This document shows positions 29,303 through 36,483 of a stretch of DNA of 64,000 bases, one piece after another; within the stretch, counting starts at the first letter, position 1; every line of letters begins with the position of its first letter. The stretch spans positions 1-64,000 of the IMG/VR virus record IMGVR_UViG_3300036851_000176. One strand, given 5' to 3'. A model generated the notes under the pieces. That model had not been told where the DNA came from. It made no database searches and saw nothing but the letters and a program-made list of their open reading frames with translations. The stretch comes from a virus. Both the position numbers and the translations under genes were made by a program.

Positions 29303-30012
29303 TTCAGTAGCGCGCCAATCTCGTCCGGAACTGGGGCGCGGGCAGTCTCCGCAAACTGATGGGGCACCACCGGATGAAGATTCCTGGACTCCGGAGTCCA
29401 TCGAAGCCAGACCTCTTCGTACCAGTTTGGGCGAATCTCGTGAGCATGGGGCCAAGTGTTGAGCTTGATCTCCATCTCTTCGTCCGTACGCACATAAGAC
29501 AGGTGATGCAAAGTCGCAGGCGTAATGCTTCGAAAATGAGTGTGCGCGGCGAGTCGATCCTTCGTGAATCGTTGGTCTGTCCTGATCGCGACGATCGGGG
29601 TGTCGGGCTGCGGGTCAGGGAACAGTCTGTATTCCGGCGTCTTCCAGTACACACTCATCTTAGGCGCGACTACGGCATGTGTGGGAGTATGAATGCTTTG
29701 CAACAACGTCAGGATGCTAGTACGGGTGTAGAACTCGTCGGCGTCTACCACGAGCGCCCATTCGATTCCGTTCTCTCTCATCCGGTCCAGCCCCCAGTTG
29801 CGTTGAACCTCCGCGCTCTCCCACGATTCCGTCCACACGATCGCGCCAGACTTGCTGGCGATCTCATGCGTATCGTCTGGCTTCACATCGCCAAAATAAG
29901 GGACGGTAGAGACGAGGACATAGTGAGGCAGACCCAGACCCTCGAACTGACGCACGCAAGCCCCGATAAGTCGGCGTTCCCTGAACGCGATCGTGAGAAC
30001 TGCGACGTTCAA
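29299..30012 (-). CDS. GT2-like glycosyltransferase
   Basis: 237 residues from TTG 30012, in a TTGA overlap with the upstream LAGLIDADG remnant; a GTG at 30075 would extend it through that remnant and is less likely. NVAVLTIAFRERRLIGACVR opens the fold, and WALVVDADEFYTRTSIL carries the DxD metal site. Part of the surface-glycan cluster. Confidence 0.72.
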   Translation of the reverse strand: MNVAVLTIAFRERRLIGACVRQFEGLGLPHYVLVSTVPYFGDVKPDDTHEIASKSGAIVWTESWESAEVQRNWGLDRMRENGIEWALVVDADEFYTRTSILTLLQSIHTPTHAVVAPKMSVYWKTPEYRLFPDPQPDTPIVAIRTDQRFTKDRLAAHTHFRSITPATLHHLSYVRTDEEMEIKLNTWPHAHEIRPNWYEEVWLRWTPESRNLHPVVPHQFAETARAPVPDEIGALLK

Positions 30013-30128
30013 TCTGCCAGTTTCAATCGAACCAGTGAAGCGTGGCCCTCTCCATCGAAGAAGCCTGCTGCCCACGCTAGTTCAATTACATCTCGATCGA
30101 TCACTGGGTTCGTTGCCCTCGTTGTCAT
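30009..30128 (-). pseudogene. Truncated LAGLIDADG homing endonuclease remnant
   Basis: A 39-codon frame contains LAWAAGFFDGEGHASLVR, a clear LAGLIDADG helix, and then stops; the rest of the endonuclease is missing. The stop overlaps the TTG of the next glycosyltransferase. Probably the decayed end of a homing gene inserted between two glycosyltransferases. A full-length relative is at 31052. The 72 bases from 30129 to 30200 hold no gene. Confidence 0.6.
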
Positions 30129-30200
30129 TTTGTGGGATGGCGTCCCTTGGAGGCTGGCCCCGTGGTCGGTCTGCGCCTCCAATGATACCTGTTCAGGCGA

Positions 30201-31055
30201 TCATCGTTGTCCGGTACGCAAAAACTCTACCCCACCGTACAGCGATTTGTGATAGTGCTGGTTGGCGTCACGGTGTACTTGCTGCTCCTCCCATTCCTCA
30301 GCAAAATAGTGCCGGTGAGGGAGGCTGACCGCGTGATTCTCTGGCTGGATGAAGACTTTTCGATCATCCTTGAGCGAGCACGCCCATGCAAACTGAACAT
30401 TCTCGTGCCCGATGTGCTCGCCATAGGTTTCGTCAAACTCAACGCCTCTCTCGAAAACCTCCAAAGGAAAGCAGGACCAGTTCATCTCCCAGACCTTCGG
30501 GCTGACCTCGATCAGACCCTCCATGGTGGGTAGCATCCCCGCCCTCACATCAGGCCACTCCAGATCAACCGCTCCGCCCCAGGTCTTGATCGTGAACGGG
30601 TCCTTGAAAACGGTCCAGAGTCCCTTCGGATCGTAAACCTCCTCAGCAGTCGGAGTCCTCGACATCGAGCAGAGTCCGGTGACGATCGATCCTGGCTGAT
30701 CCTTCTGTGCCTCTAGGAAGAGTTCGATGCCGTCAGAGGGCGTGGCGATGTAGTCCTGGAGGCTGATCGCCAGATCGCAGCCGTGGTCTATCGCGCGACG
30801 GGCCATGTAGTTATAGATCGCGGGCAGGTTCGAGTAGTACCCCGGTGTCTTGGTCAGCGGCTCGAAGTGCTCGACCGATGTCCCCTTCTCCCGGATGAGT
30901 TCCCGCGCCATCTTCATGACCGTATCCATGCGCTCGTACTGGTGCTCGTCCGCGATGATCCAAACATCAGCGGGAACGGTCTGCGCCATCAGGGAGGCGA
31001 AGGTCACGTCCAGACCTCCGTACCGCTTCGTCGCGGTGAGGACCGCTGTTCTCAT
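30201..31055 (-). CDS. GT2-like glycosyltransferase (284 aa)
   Basis: ATG 31055 overlaps the homing-endonuclease stop. RTAVLTATKRYGGLDVTFAS opens a GT-A fold; CDLAISLQDYIATPSDG and LEWPDVRAGMLPTMEGL resemble acceptor loops, and an ENVQFAW segment near the end is typical of the family. Catalytic residues are less clear than in neighbours. Part of the surface-glycan cluster. Confidence 0.6.
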   Translation of the reverse strand: MRTAVLTATKRYGGLDVTFASLMAQTVPADVWIIADEHQYERMDTVMKMARELIREKGTSVEHFEPLTKTPGYYSNLPAIYNYMARRAIDHGCDLAISLQDYIATPSDGIELFLEAQKDQPGSIVTGLCSMSRTPTAEEVYDPKGLWTVFKDPFTIKTWGGAVDLEWPDVRAGMLPTMEGLIEVSPKVWEMNWSCFPLEVFERGVEFDETYGEHIGHENVQFAWACSLKDDRKVFIQPENHAVSLPHRHYFAEEWEEQQVHRDANQHYHKSLYGGVEFLRTGQR

Positions 31056-31450
31056 GCCGCCCACCTCACCCTGGCCGCACGAGCCTTCGAGGGATCCATT
31101 TGTTCCTCGTGGCTCTTGATTTCTGCCATCATTTCTGCGATCTTGGCTGATCTTCGAGAACCCATGTGGGGAAGAATCAACTCACAGAGGGTTACTACTT
31201 CCTGCCTGCGAGAGACTGTCCAGTACCACTGATCCTTGTGGTTCGTGTTCTTCAGAGAGATAGGTCCTGTCACTCGGCCCACACCAGTTTTCTTGTGCAG
31301 TCTGCGAACAACATCTTCGTCCGTCATCCCCACCCTCACTCTGGCGTAGAAGGGTCTGGTTCTGGGCTTCAGGGGGTCGCGTCGTTGCCAGTTAAAGGTG
31401 CCCTCCCCTTCCAAGAGAGCAACCACCCAACCAAGGTCGAAGCCGTCCAT
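31052..31450 (-). CDS. LAGLIDADG homing endonuclease
   Basis: 132 residues; ATG 31450 in an ATGA overlap. DLGWVVALLEGEGTFNWQRR is the LAGLIDADG helix with its metal-binding acidic end; later VRRLHKKTGVGRVTGPIS and WYWTVSRRQEVVTLCELI are the DNA-contacting strands and second helix. A single motif implies a homodimer. Sits between structural and glycan genes as a mobile element. Confidence 0.8.
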   Translation of the reverse strand: MDGFDLGWVVALLEGEGTFNWQRRDPLKPRTRPFYARVRVGMTDEDVVRRLHKKTGVGRVTGPISLKNTNHKDQWYWTVSRRQEVVTLCELILPHMGSRRSAKIAEMMAEIKSHEEQMDPSKARAARVRWAA

Positions 31451-31863
31451 CACGCGGCCTCTGGAATGGCGGCAAGGATGTATTCGGTAACCCAAACAGC
31501 AAACCTGGCCTCCTCTTCGAATGGATTCTTGTCGTACCCGACCCTCAAATACGACAGGCTCACCTTCAGCCATCCTTCGCTCTGGAATTGCCAGACGTGG
31601 GTGAGTTCGTGCGTGTACAGGTCGTTGTTGCGCTCGAAGCCCGGGCGCATGATGATGAGCCACGGGCAGAGGGTGAATCCGTCGAAGCGGCGCAGTCCTG
31701 GGATCTTGAAGAACCAGTCCCAGAACACGATGCGGAGCCTGTCCGTTCGGACTGGTTCCGGGTACGTCAGACCAGCGGCGTCGAGCCGGATCGCGGCGAA
31801 GGCGAGGTTGATCGCCACGTCGTCACGCATCCAGTTACCGGGATAGAGCCACCGGTCCTTCAT
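31450..31863 (-). CDS. HExxH zinc metallopeptidase-like protein
   Basis: 137 residues; ATG 31863 in an ATGA overlap. DLYTHELTHVWQFQ contains HExxH (His 85, Glu 86, His 89), similar to the HELTHVxQ helix of DUF4157-type peptidases. No signal peptide. May be a virion or host-modifying peptidase; the third zinc ligand is not obvious. Confidence 0.6.
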   Translation of the reverse strand: MKDRWLYPGNWMRDDVAINLAFAAIRLDAAGLTYPEPVRTDRLRIVFWDWFFKIPGLRRFDGFTLCPWLIIMRPGFERNNDLYTHELTHVWQFQSEGWLKVSLSYLRVGYDKNPFEEEARFAVWVTEYILAAIPEAA

Positions 31864-32150
31864 CAGTCCCACTTACGGCTCTGCTTCATCCACGATGAGC
31901 CGAATCGGCGCTCGGCGTAGTTCCGGTAGTCAGAATTCGGGTCTCCGAAGATTGCACGGACTCCTTGATCCCGACCTAGCGCTCTGCGAACCGAAGCGGA
32001 CCAGTTCGCTGTGATGAACTCATGGGGCATGCAAGACTCACCGCATTCTGGACAGCGAGGCGGGTAACTGGGACGGGTCCCGTCACAGGCGTAGTAGTCC
32101 TGCCACAAACATTCGGAACAGGACACCACTCGGTAGGTTCGGTCACTCAT
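31863..32150 (-). CDS. Zinc-ribbon protein (95 aa)
   Basis: Starts with CSECLWQDYYACDG and PPRCPECGESCM, two CxxC knuckles with an extra Cys each. C-terminal basic helices (SASVRRALGRDQGVRA). Stop overlaps the next start. Function unknown. Confidence 0.55.
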   Translation of the reverse strand: MSDRTYRVVSCSECLWQDYYACDGTRPSYPPRCPECGESCMPHEFITANWSASVRRALGRDQGVRAIFGDPNSDYRNYAERRFGSSWMKQSRKWD

Positions 32151-32455
32151 CGCTTCCTTTCTTTCCGTTTGCCGACCAATCCCTTTCCATCCACATCTTC
32201 GATCTCTTCGAGCAGTCGGTCAAGCTTCTCCTGAATGGCCTCCGTGTCAGCGTTCTGGGACGACTGGACGAGGAAGATCATGAGGAAGGTGACGATCGTC
32301 GTGGCGGTGTTGGCGATGAGTTGCCAGGTATCTGAAAAGTGAAAGGCTGGACCTGCGAGACCCCACAGCAGGCAGAGGACCAGAGCGATGACGAAGACAA
32401 CCGGCTCACCGAGTTTCTCCGAGGCCCAGTCGGCAAACTTGTCGAAATGTTTCAT
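32147..32455 (-). CDS. Low-affinity iron permease-like membrane protein
   Basis: 102 residues matching the bacterial small form of this family (PF04120) from memory: an FDKFADWASEKLGEP start, membrane segment VFVIALVLCLLWGLAGPAF, the FSDTWQLIANTATTIVTFLM segment, and the SSQNADTEAIQEKLDRLLEE tail. Metal transport by these short proteins is not established. An accessory gene with its own leaderless-type promoter. Confidence 0.7.
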   Translation of the reverse strand: MKHFDKFADWASEKLGEPVVFVIALVLCLLWGLAGPAFHFSDTWQLIANTATTIVTFLMIFLVQSSQNADTEAIQEKLDRLLEEIEDVDGKGLVGKRKERKR

Positions 32456-32462
32456 GGTCCAT

Positions 32463-32468
32463 ATCCTA
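32463..32468 (-). promoter_or_regulatory. Leaderless-type promoter -10 (TAGGAT)
   Basis: TAGGAT then ATGGACC (7 bases) then ATG 32455. No Shine-Dalgarno. Confidence 0.4.
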
Positions 32469-34796
32469 CCGCCCCGCGTTCGGGTAAACCGCTCGGATCA
32501 GTTCGTTCCATTTCTCGTAACTGGCATCGACACTCTGAGTCTCAGCGAATGCCCGTCCCTCTCGCCGGAACTGTGCTCGCTGTAGAGCGGCAGGCTCAGA
32601 ATCCTCGAAGATCGCTCCCATCATCCGTAGGAATCGCGTCTGGTAATCGCTGTTGCGCGGCCACCCGGAGAGTCGAAGATGTCGGCTCGCCACGTTGTCT
32701 TTCAGAGCCGCCAGATCGGTCGTGATGGGCAAGCAGCCAGCGGCCTGAGCCTGAACAGCGGTGAGACAGTATGTCTCCATGAAGTTCGTCGGATAGGCCC
32801 AGATGTCGGCCGTGAGTTGGTGCTTGGCGAGAACCTCCGGAGGCTGACGACCCATCCACACAAGACCGGCCTCTTCTGCTCCTAGCGATTCCCACTGATT
32901 CAGGATCGTTTCTTTGAGGTTAGCGATGTAGTGTCCAGGGTTCTGAGCGAGGATCTTATCGATGTAGTTCCACCCATAGAACACTTCGAGAGTCGCATCG
33001 GGCATCATCTGACGCAGACTCGGCCAAAGCGCGAGTAGCGTCTCCAGCCCTCGATCAGGAGAGGAAGACCAGATGAATTTATGGCCGTCATCGCTGCGTG
33101 CTTCCGGGTACAAACTAAGATCAATCCCATTGGGAATGACGACCATCTTGTCTACGGGAATCCCGTAGAGGTTGTGAAGATGTGTCCGATGCCAATTCGA
33201 GATGGGCACGATCGCATCCGGCTGACCGGCCACCTCTCGCAACGATGGACCAATGTTCACGTCGTGTAGCCAAAGGAACTTGGCCTTAGCGGCGATTGGT
33301 CCTGCGAAAGGGATAGCCGCGCGACTGGAGATGAAAACCGTGTGTGGCTCGTTTGGAATGAAGTCCTCTGACTTCCAGTATTCCACTCCGTCTGGACCGA
33401 TCCCTTCAGCGTCCCCCGGGCAGCCGAAGACGCTCACTCGCCACCCGTCCGCTGCGAATCGGGGAGCGAGTTCGAGCACGAGCGTCTCGGCGCCTCCGTG
33501 GCCTCCGGCGCGAAGGGTGTTCTGATTCCAGGGCTCGGCGATCGGGTTCGTGAAGAAGCAAATGCTCTTGTCTGGCTTCGTACCTCGCCGCTTTTCGAGT
33601 TGCTGTTCCGGCTTCGACTTCTTGCCCTGATCTGCGATCTTCTTGCGCAGAGCCTTGATACGCCCGCCGAGATCGTTGTTCGGGTCGTCCCAAATCTTCC
33701 TCGCCGCCGTGTAGTCAACCAAAGCGGGATCGTAAGCCCCCATCGCCTCAGCGGCGATTGCTCTCAGGAAGAGAGGGTTGAAGTCGTAGTTGTGCGGCTC
33801 CAGGGCCACCGTTGTCTCTGGACGCTCCAGATTGACAGCGATGTCCGCGAAAGAGTGCATGCGCGGCCAGTCTCGCAAGGACAGACAAGCCTTGGCGCAT
33901 CCGATCCAGCAGTCAGGCCAATCCGGTCGCTGACGAGCGGTCTGTAAATAGGCATCGATCGCCCCCGTATAGTCGCCCTTGACATGGAAGAGTTCTCCCA
34001 TGTGATAACCGGCCTTGTACTCCTGGTCGGGACTCTTCGGTGCATCCATCGAGAGGTAGCGTTTCCATGCGACGATCGCCGCCTCCGCTAGCATGACCTG
34101 ACGCATTGGATCCTTCTCGTGCAGCGCCGCCCCGTTCGCCTCATTGGCGAAGTAATAGGCATGACGAGGCTCGTTCGGCTCCTCCTTCAGCGCTCGCATA
34201 ATGATCTTCCGGTTCCGCTCGCGAGTCCCGCGCTCTTCCGACGAGTTGCGCAGATGCTTGATGAAAACTGGACCCTTGTACCGAAGCATCGGAGTGCCGT
34301 GCGGGGATCGAACGGTTTCATGGATCGGCCACTTCCAGGCCCAAGGCCAGTCCGTGCTGAAGATCCGCTCGCGCCACTGATCGATGACGACAGCTCCAGT
34401 CTTCGGCTCAATCGAGTAGGCGTAGCGCATGGTCGCGCCTTTGACGTAGGGGTTCTTCTCCAGGGCGTCAAACAGAGGGGAGAGACCTTCGGGTGCTTCC
34501 AGAACGTCGTCCTTGTCAACCCACAACCACCAGCCGTACTTATCCATCGGGATCATGTCGAGAGCGAGGTTGCGAGAGTAGGCAAAGTTTTCGATCCACT
34601 CACTGCGCGCCCAGGTAATCGGAGTTTCCGACCAGCGATTCCAAGAAGGGACATGAGACTTCTTGCCGTTGTAGTTGACGTAGATCGCCTCGATCTCTGG
34701 CTGTGCATCGAGAGAAGCCAAGAGGGGTTTCACTTCATCGGCGCGCCAGTCATCGCCCACGATCATGCTGATTGCTACGGTGCGGGGTCTGATCAT
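32466..34796 (-). CDS. Large fusion: GT2-like, TPR-like and GT4 domains
   Basis: 776 residues. Residues 1-190 are a GT2-like domain with WVDKDDVLEA as its acidic metal motif. Residues about 210-380 form TPR-like helical pairs (DQEYKAGYHMGELFHVKGDY, then TGAIDAYLQTA). From about 410 a GT-B (GT4) enzyme follows: GGAETLVLELAPRF, DAIVPISNWHRTHL, MVVIPNGIDLSLYP, SSPDRGLETLLALWPSLRQM and the EX7E-like region METYCLTAVQAQAAGCLPIT. It could add two sugars in sequence, probably to a virion or host-surface acceptor. ATG 34796 overlaps the next gene's stop. Confidence 0.82.
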   Translation of the reverse strand: MIRPRTVAISMIVGDDWRADEVKPLLASLDAQPEIEAIYVNYNGKKSHVPSWNRWSETPITWARSEWIENFAYSRNLALDMIPMDKYGWWLWVDKDDVLEAPEGLSPLFDALEKNPYVKGATMRYAYSIEPKTGAVVIDQWRERIFSTDWPWAWKWPIHETVRSPHGTPMLRYKGPVFIKHLRNSSEERGTRERNRKIIMRALKEEPNEPRHAYYFANEANGAALHEKDPMRQVMLAEAAIVAWKRYLSMDAPKSPDQEYKAGYHMGELFHVKGDYTGAIDAYLQTARQRPDWPDCWIGCAKACLSLRDWPRMHSFADIAVNLERPETTVALEPHNYDFNPLFLRAIAAEAMGAYDPALVDYTAARKIWDDPNNDLGGRIKALRKKIADQGKKSKPEQQLEKRRGTKPDKSICFFTNPIAEPWNQNTLRAGGHGGAETLVLELAPRFAADGWRVSVFGCPGDAEGIGPDGVEYWKSEDFIPNEPHTVFISSRAAIPFAGPIAAKAKFLWLHDVNIGPSLREVAGQPDAIVPISNWHRTHLHNLYGIPVDKMVVIPNGIDLSLYPEARSDDGHKFIWSSSPDRGLETLLALWPSLRQMMPDATLEVFYGWNYIDKILAQNPGHYIANLKETILNQWESLGAEEAGLVWMGRQPPEVLAKHQLTADIWAYPTNFMETYCLTAVQAQAAGCLPITTDLAALKDNVASRHLRLSGWPRNSDYQTRFLRMMGAIFEDSEPAALQRAQFRREGRAFAETQSVDASYEKWNELIRAVYPNAGR

Positions 34797-35431
34797 CCCT
34801 CGATCCCTTCAACACCCAGGTACGTCTCGACGCCATAGGCTTCTTCGATCATGTATGCGATCTCGCGAGGATCGATGATGGGTTTTCCGGCGTGAGCCGT
34901 CCCGTCTGCCTGGACGTAGAAATCGTAATTGTCAGGGACATAGAAATTGAGAGGGTAAGCGTACTCTGCGATGTACCCGTCTTGGTACTGAAGCACCCGG
35001 CCCCATAGTTGAACCTCGCCGATGATCGAGAACTTGGTGGTATAGAACGTGCTCCACTTGACCGCCGTCTCTACTTCCTTGACCGCGTAAATTCCGCATC
35101 CGTGCGTCTGATCCGGAGCACAATGATGAAGAGAGGACTGATCAATTCCCAGGTTCTTCTTCCACCTTCCTAGGCAGTGAGCGCGAGTGGCTCGCTTTCG
35201 GAGCCAAGGAATCGGGTGAGTGATTGATCTGATGAGAGCACGCCCTCGACCCGTTTTCTCGAAGCAGTCACAAACTCCCGGAGCGCAGACATTCCACGCT
35301 CGCCAAGCGATGATCGGTTCGATGTAGAAAGGAGCTTCGAGTTCGAAGGTGGCTTCGAGATTCTCGTCCGGCTGAGTCGATGCCATGGGTAGCGACGGTC
35401 GCCTTCCCATCATCCCCCATCCGTCAGGCAT
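34793..35431 (-). CDS. Hypothetical protein (212 aa)
   Basis: ATG 35431 in a TAATG junction. Central APGVCDCFEK, ARAHCLGRW, HHCAPDQTHGCGIYAVKE suggest Cys/His metal binding; FSIIGEVQLWGRVLQYQDGY is beta-rich. Family not recognised. Inside the glycan/tail-fibre region. Confidence 0.55.
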   Translation of the reverse strand: MPDGWGMMGRRPSLPMASTQPDENLEATFELEAPFYIEPIIAWRAWNVCAPGVCDCFEKTGRGRALIRSITHPIPWLRKRATRAHCLGRWKKNLGIDQSSLHHCAPDQTHGCGIYAVKEVETAVKWSTFYTTKFSIIGEVQLWGRVLQYQDGYIAEYAYPLNFYVPDNYDFYVQADGTAHAGKPIIDPREIAYMIEEAYGVETYLGVEGIEG

Positions 35432-35586
35432 TAGGCCGGAACAAGTTCGGGATCACGTTCGCGCGTGGGCGCGCGTTCGGGCAACGGATTCTCCTCAGGA
35501 ACAGGTCGTGGGTTCTCACGCGGAACCGGATCCTGCACCGGCTCAATCTCGATCTGCGGGACCTCAGAGGGCTTGCCAATCTCCAC
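35431..35586 (-). CDS. Short Pro/Glu-rich protein (51 aa)
   Basis: GTG 35586 with AAGGAGG upstream, stop in a TAATG junction. Composed of Pro-acidic repeats (QIEIEPVQDPVPRENPRPVP) and ending in RERDPELVPA; likely disordered. Lies directly after the tail-fibre module gene at 35596. Confidence 0.5.
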   Translation of the reverse strand: MEIGKPSEVPQIEIEPVQDPVPRENPRPVPEENPLPERAPTRERDPELVPA

Positions 35587-35595
35587 TCGTCCTCC

Positions 35596-35844
35596 TTACC
35601 CGCTGACGTACATGCCAGCAAGAGCGATTGAGCGCTTCTTCTGTGCGGCTGCGGCATCACCGGTCAAGTCGGCAATAACCGCCACATTCCGTTTGCCGAA
35701 GGTGCTGCCGTCCAGGAGAGCGGCCAACTCGGTCGCGTTGAGGGTCACCCCATCCTTGTAAGAAAACGCCTCCACGTCTACCCCGGCTCCGTTCACGTTC
35801 GCCAACTGCTCATCGGATCCGTTGATGATGGTGTAATTCGTCAC
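35596..35844 (-). CDS. YTVINGT-module protein, copy 1
   Basis: 82 residues from GTG: NYTIINGSDEQLANVNGAGV, then SYKDGVTLNATELAALLDG. The same module forms the whole 39268-39507 protein and the C-terminus of the 39527-40483 protein. Probably a small virion fibre or capping domain, judged only by its neighbours. Confidence 0.6.
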   Translation of the reverse strand: MTNYTIINGSDEQLANVNGAGVDVEAFSYKDGVTLNATELAALLDGSTFGKRNVAVIADLTGDAAAAQKKRSIALAGMYVSG

Positions 35845-35855
35845 TCTAGCAGACC

Positions 35856-36293
35856 TTACGTGTAGGAGAGCTTAAAGGTCGTAACGAGGGAGAACGTGGA
35901 CTGCTTGGTCAGAGACAGACCGTCAATCCCGAACATGAGGGTGGATGAGGTGGCCGAAGGGGCGCCGTTGTGGAGCGCGATCCTCGTGATCGTCTTCGTG
36001 TTCAGGTTCACGTCGGCTGCGGGCAGCGTGTAAACGTGCGTCACAACGTGGGGAGTCGCCGCCGCTGGGCTGGTTGGCGTGGAGTCCAGAACAGCCGATG
36101 AAGACTGAAGGGTAGGTCCACCCGTGCCTCCGTTTCGGAGCGTGGTGTCCGTGTTCACGAAGTTGGTGTGCCCGCCGCCGGTTACTGCCCCGTCGTCCAG
36201 AGACATGTGCGTGATTGCGGCACCCGCTCCCGCCACACCGGAGGCGCGGTCGCCCACCATTTTGAGTCCCTGCGTGAAGTTGACGTTCGCCAT
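35856..36293 (-). CDS. Putative virion structural protein (145 aa)
   Basis: Beta-rich Ser/Thr/Gly protein (NVNFTQGLKMVGDRASGVAG; TKTITRIALHNGAPSATSST; STFSLVTTFKLSYT), typical of tail-fibre or decoration proteins. GGAG eight bases upstream. Specific role unknown. Confidence 0.55.
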   Translation of the reverse strand: MANVNFTQGLKMVGDRASGVAGAGAAITHMSLDDGAVTGGGHTNFVNTDTTLRNGGTGGPTLQSSSAVLDSTPTSPAAATPHVVTHVYTLPAADVNLNTKTITRIALHNGAPSATSSTLMFGIDGLSLTKQSTFSLVTTFKLSYT

Positions 36294-36470
36294 TTAGTTC
36301 TCCGCCCGCTTATACCACGTAATGATGGCGTGACTTCCATCCTCGGCGCACTCGATGTTTTCGAAGCCAGCCAGTTTGGCGTCGGCGATGGCCTGATCGA
36401 GGGTCACACCCTCAGCCGGGGTAAGGATGCTGGAGACCTCTTCGATCCGGACTTCTGGAGTTGTTTGCAT
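36294..36470 (-). CDS. Hypothetical protein (58 aa)
   Basis: ATG 36470 follows TATGAT by 7 bases; ATG 36479 in frame would add three residues. Acidic alpha/beta protein (LTPAEGVTLDQAIADAKLAG). Function unknown. Confidence 0.5.
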   Translation of the reverse strand: MQTTPEVRIEEVSSILTPAEGVTLDQAIADAKLAGFENIECAEDGSHAIITWYKRAEN

Positions 36471-36477
36471 GGGCCAC

Positions 36478-36483
36478 ATCATA
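36478..36483 (-). promoter_or_regulatory. Leaderless-type promoter -10 (TATGAT)
   Basis: TGaTATGAT, an extended -10, then GTGGCCC and ATG 36470. Lies just after the stop of the glycine-rich gene. Confidence 0.5.
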
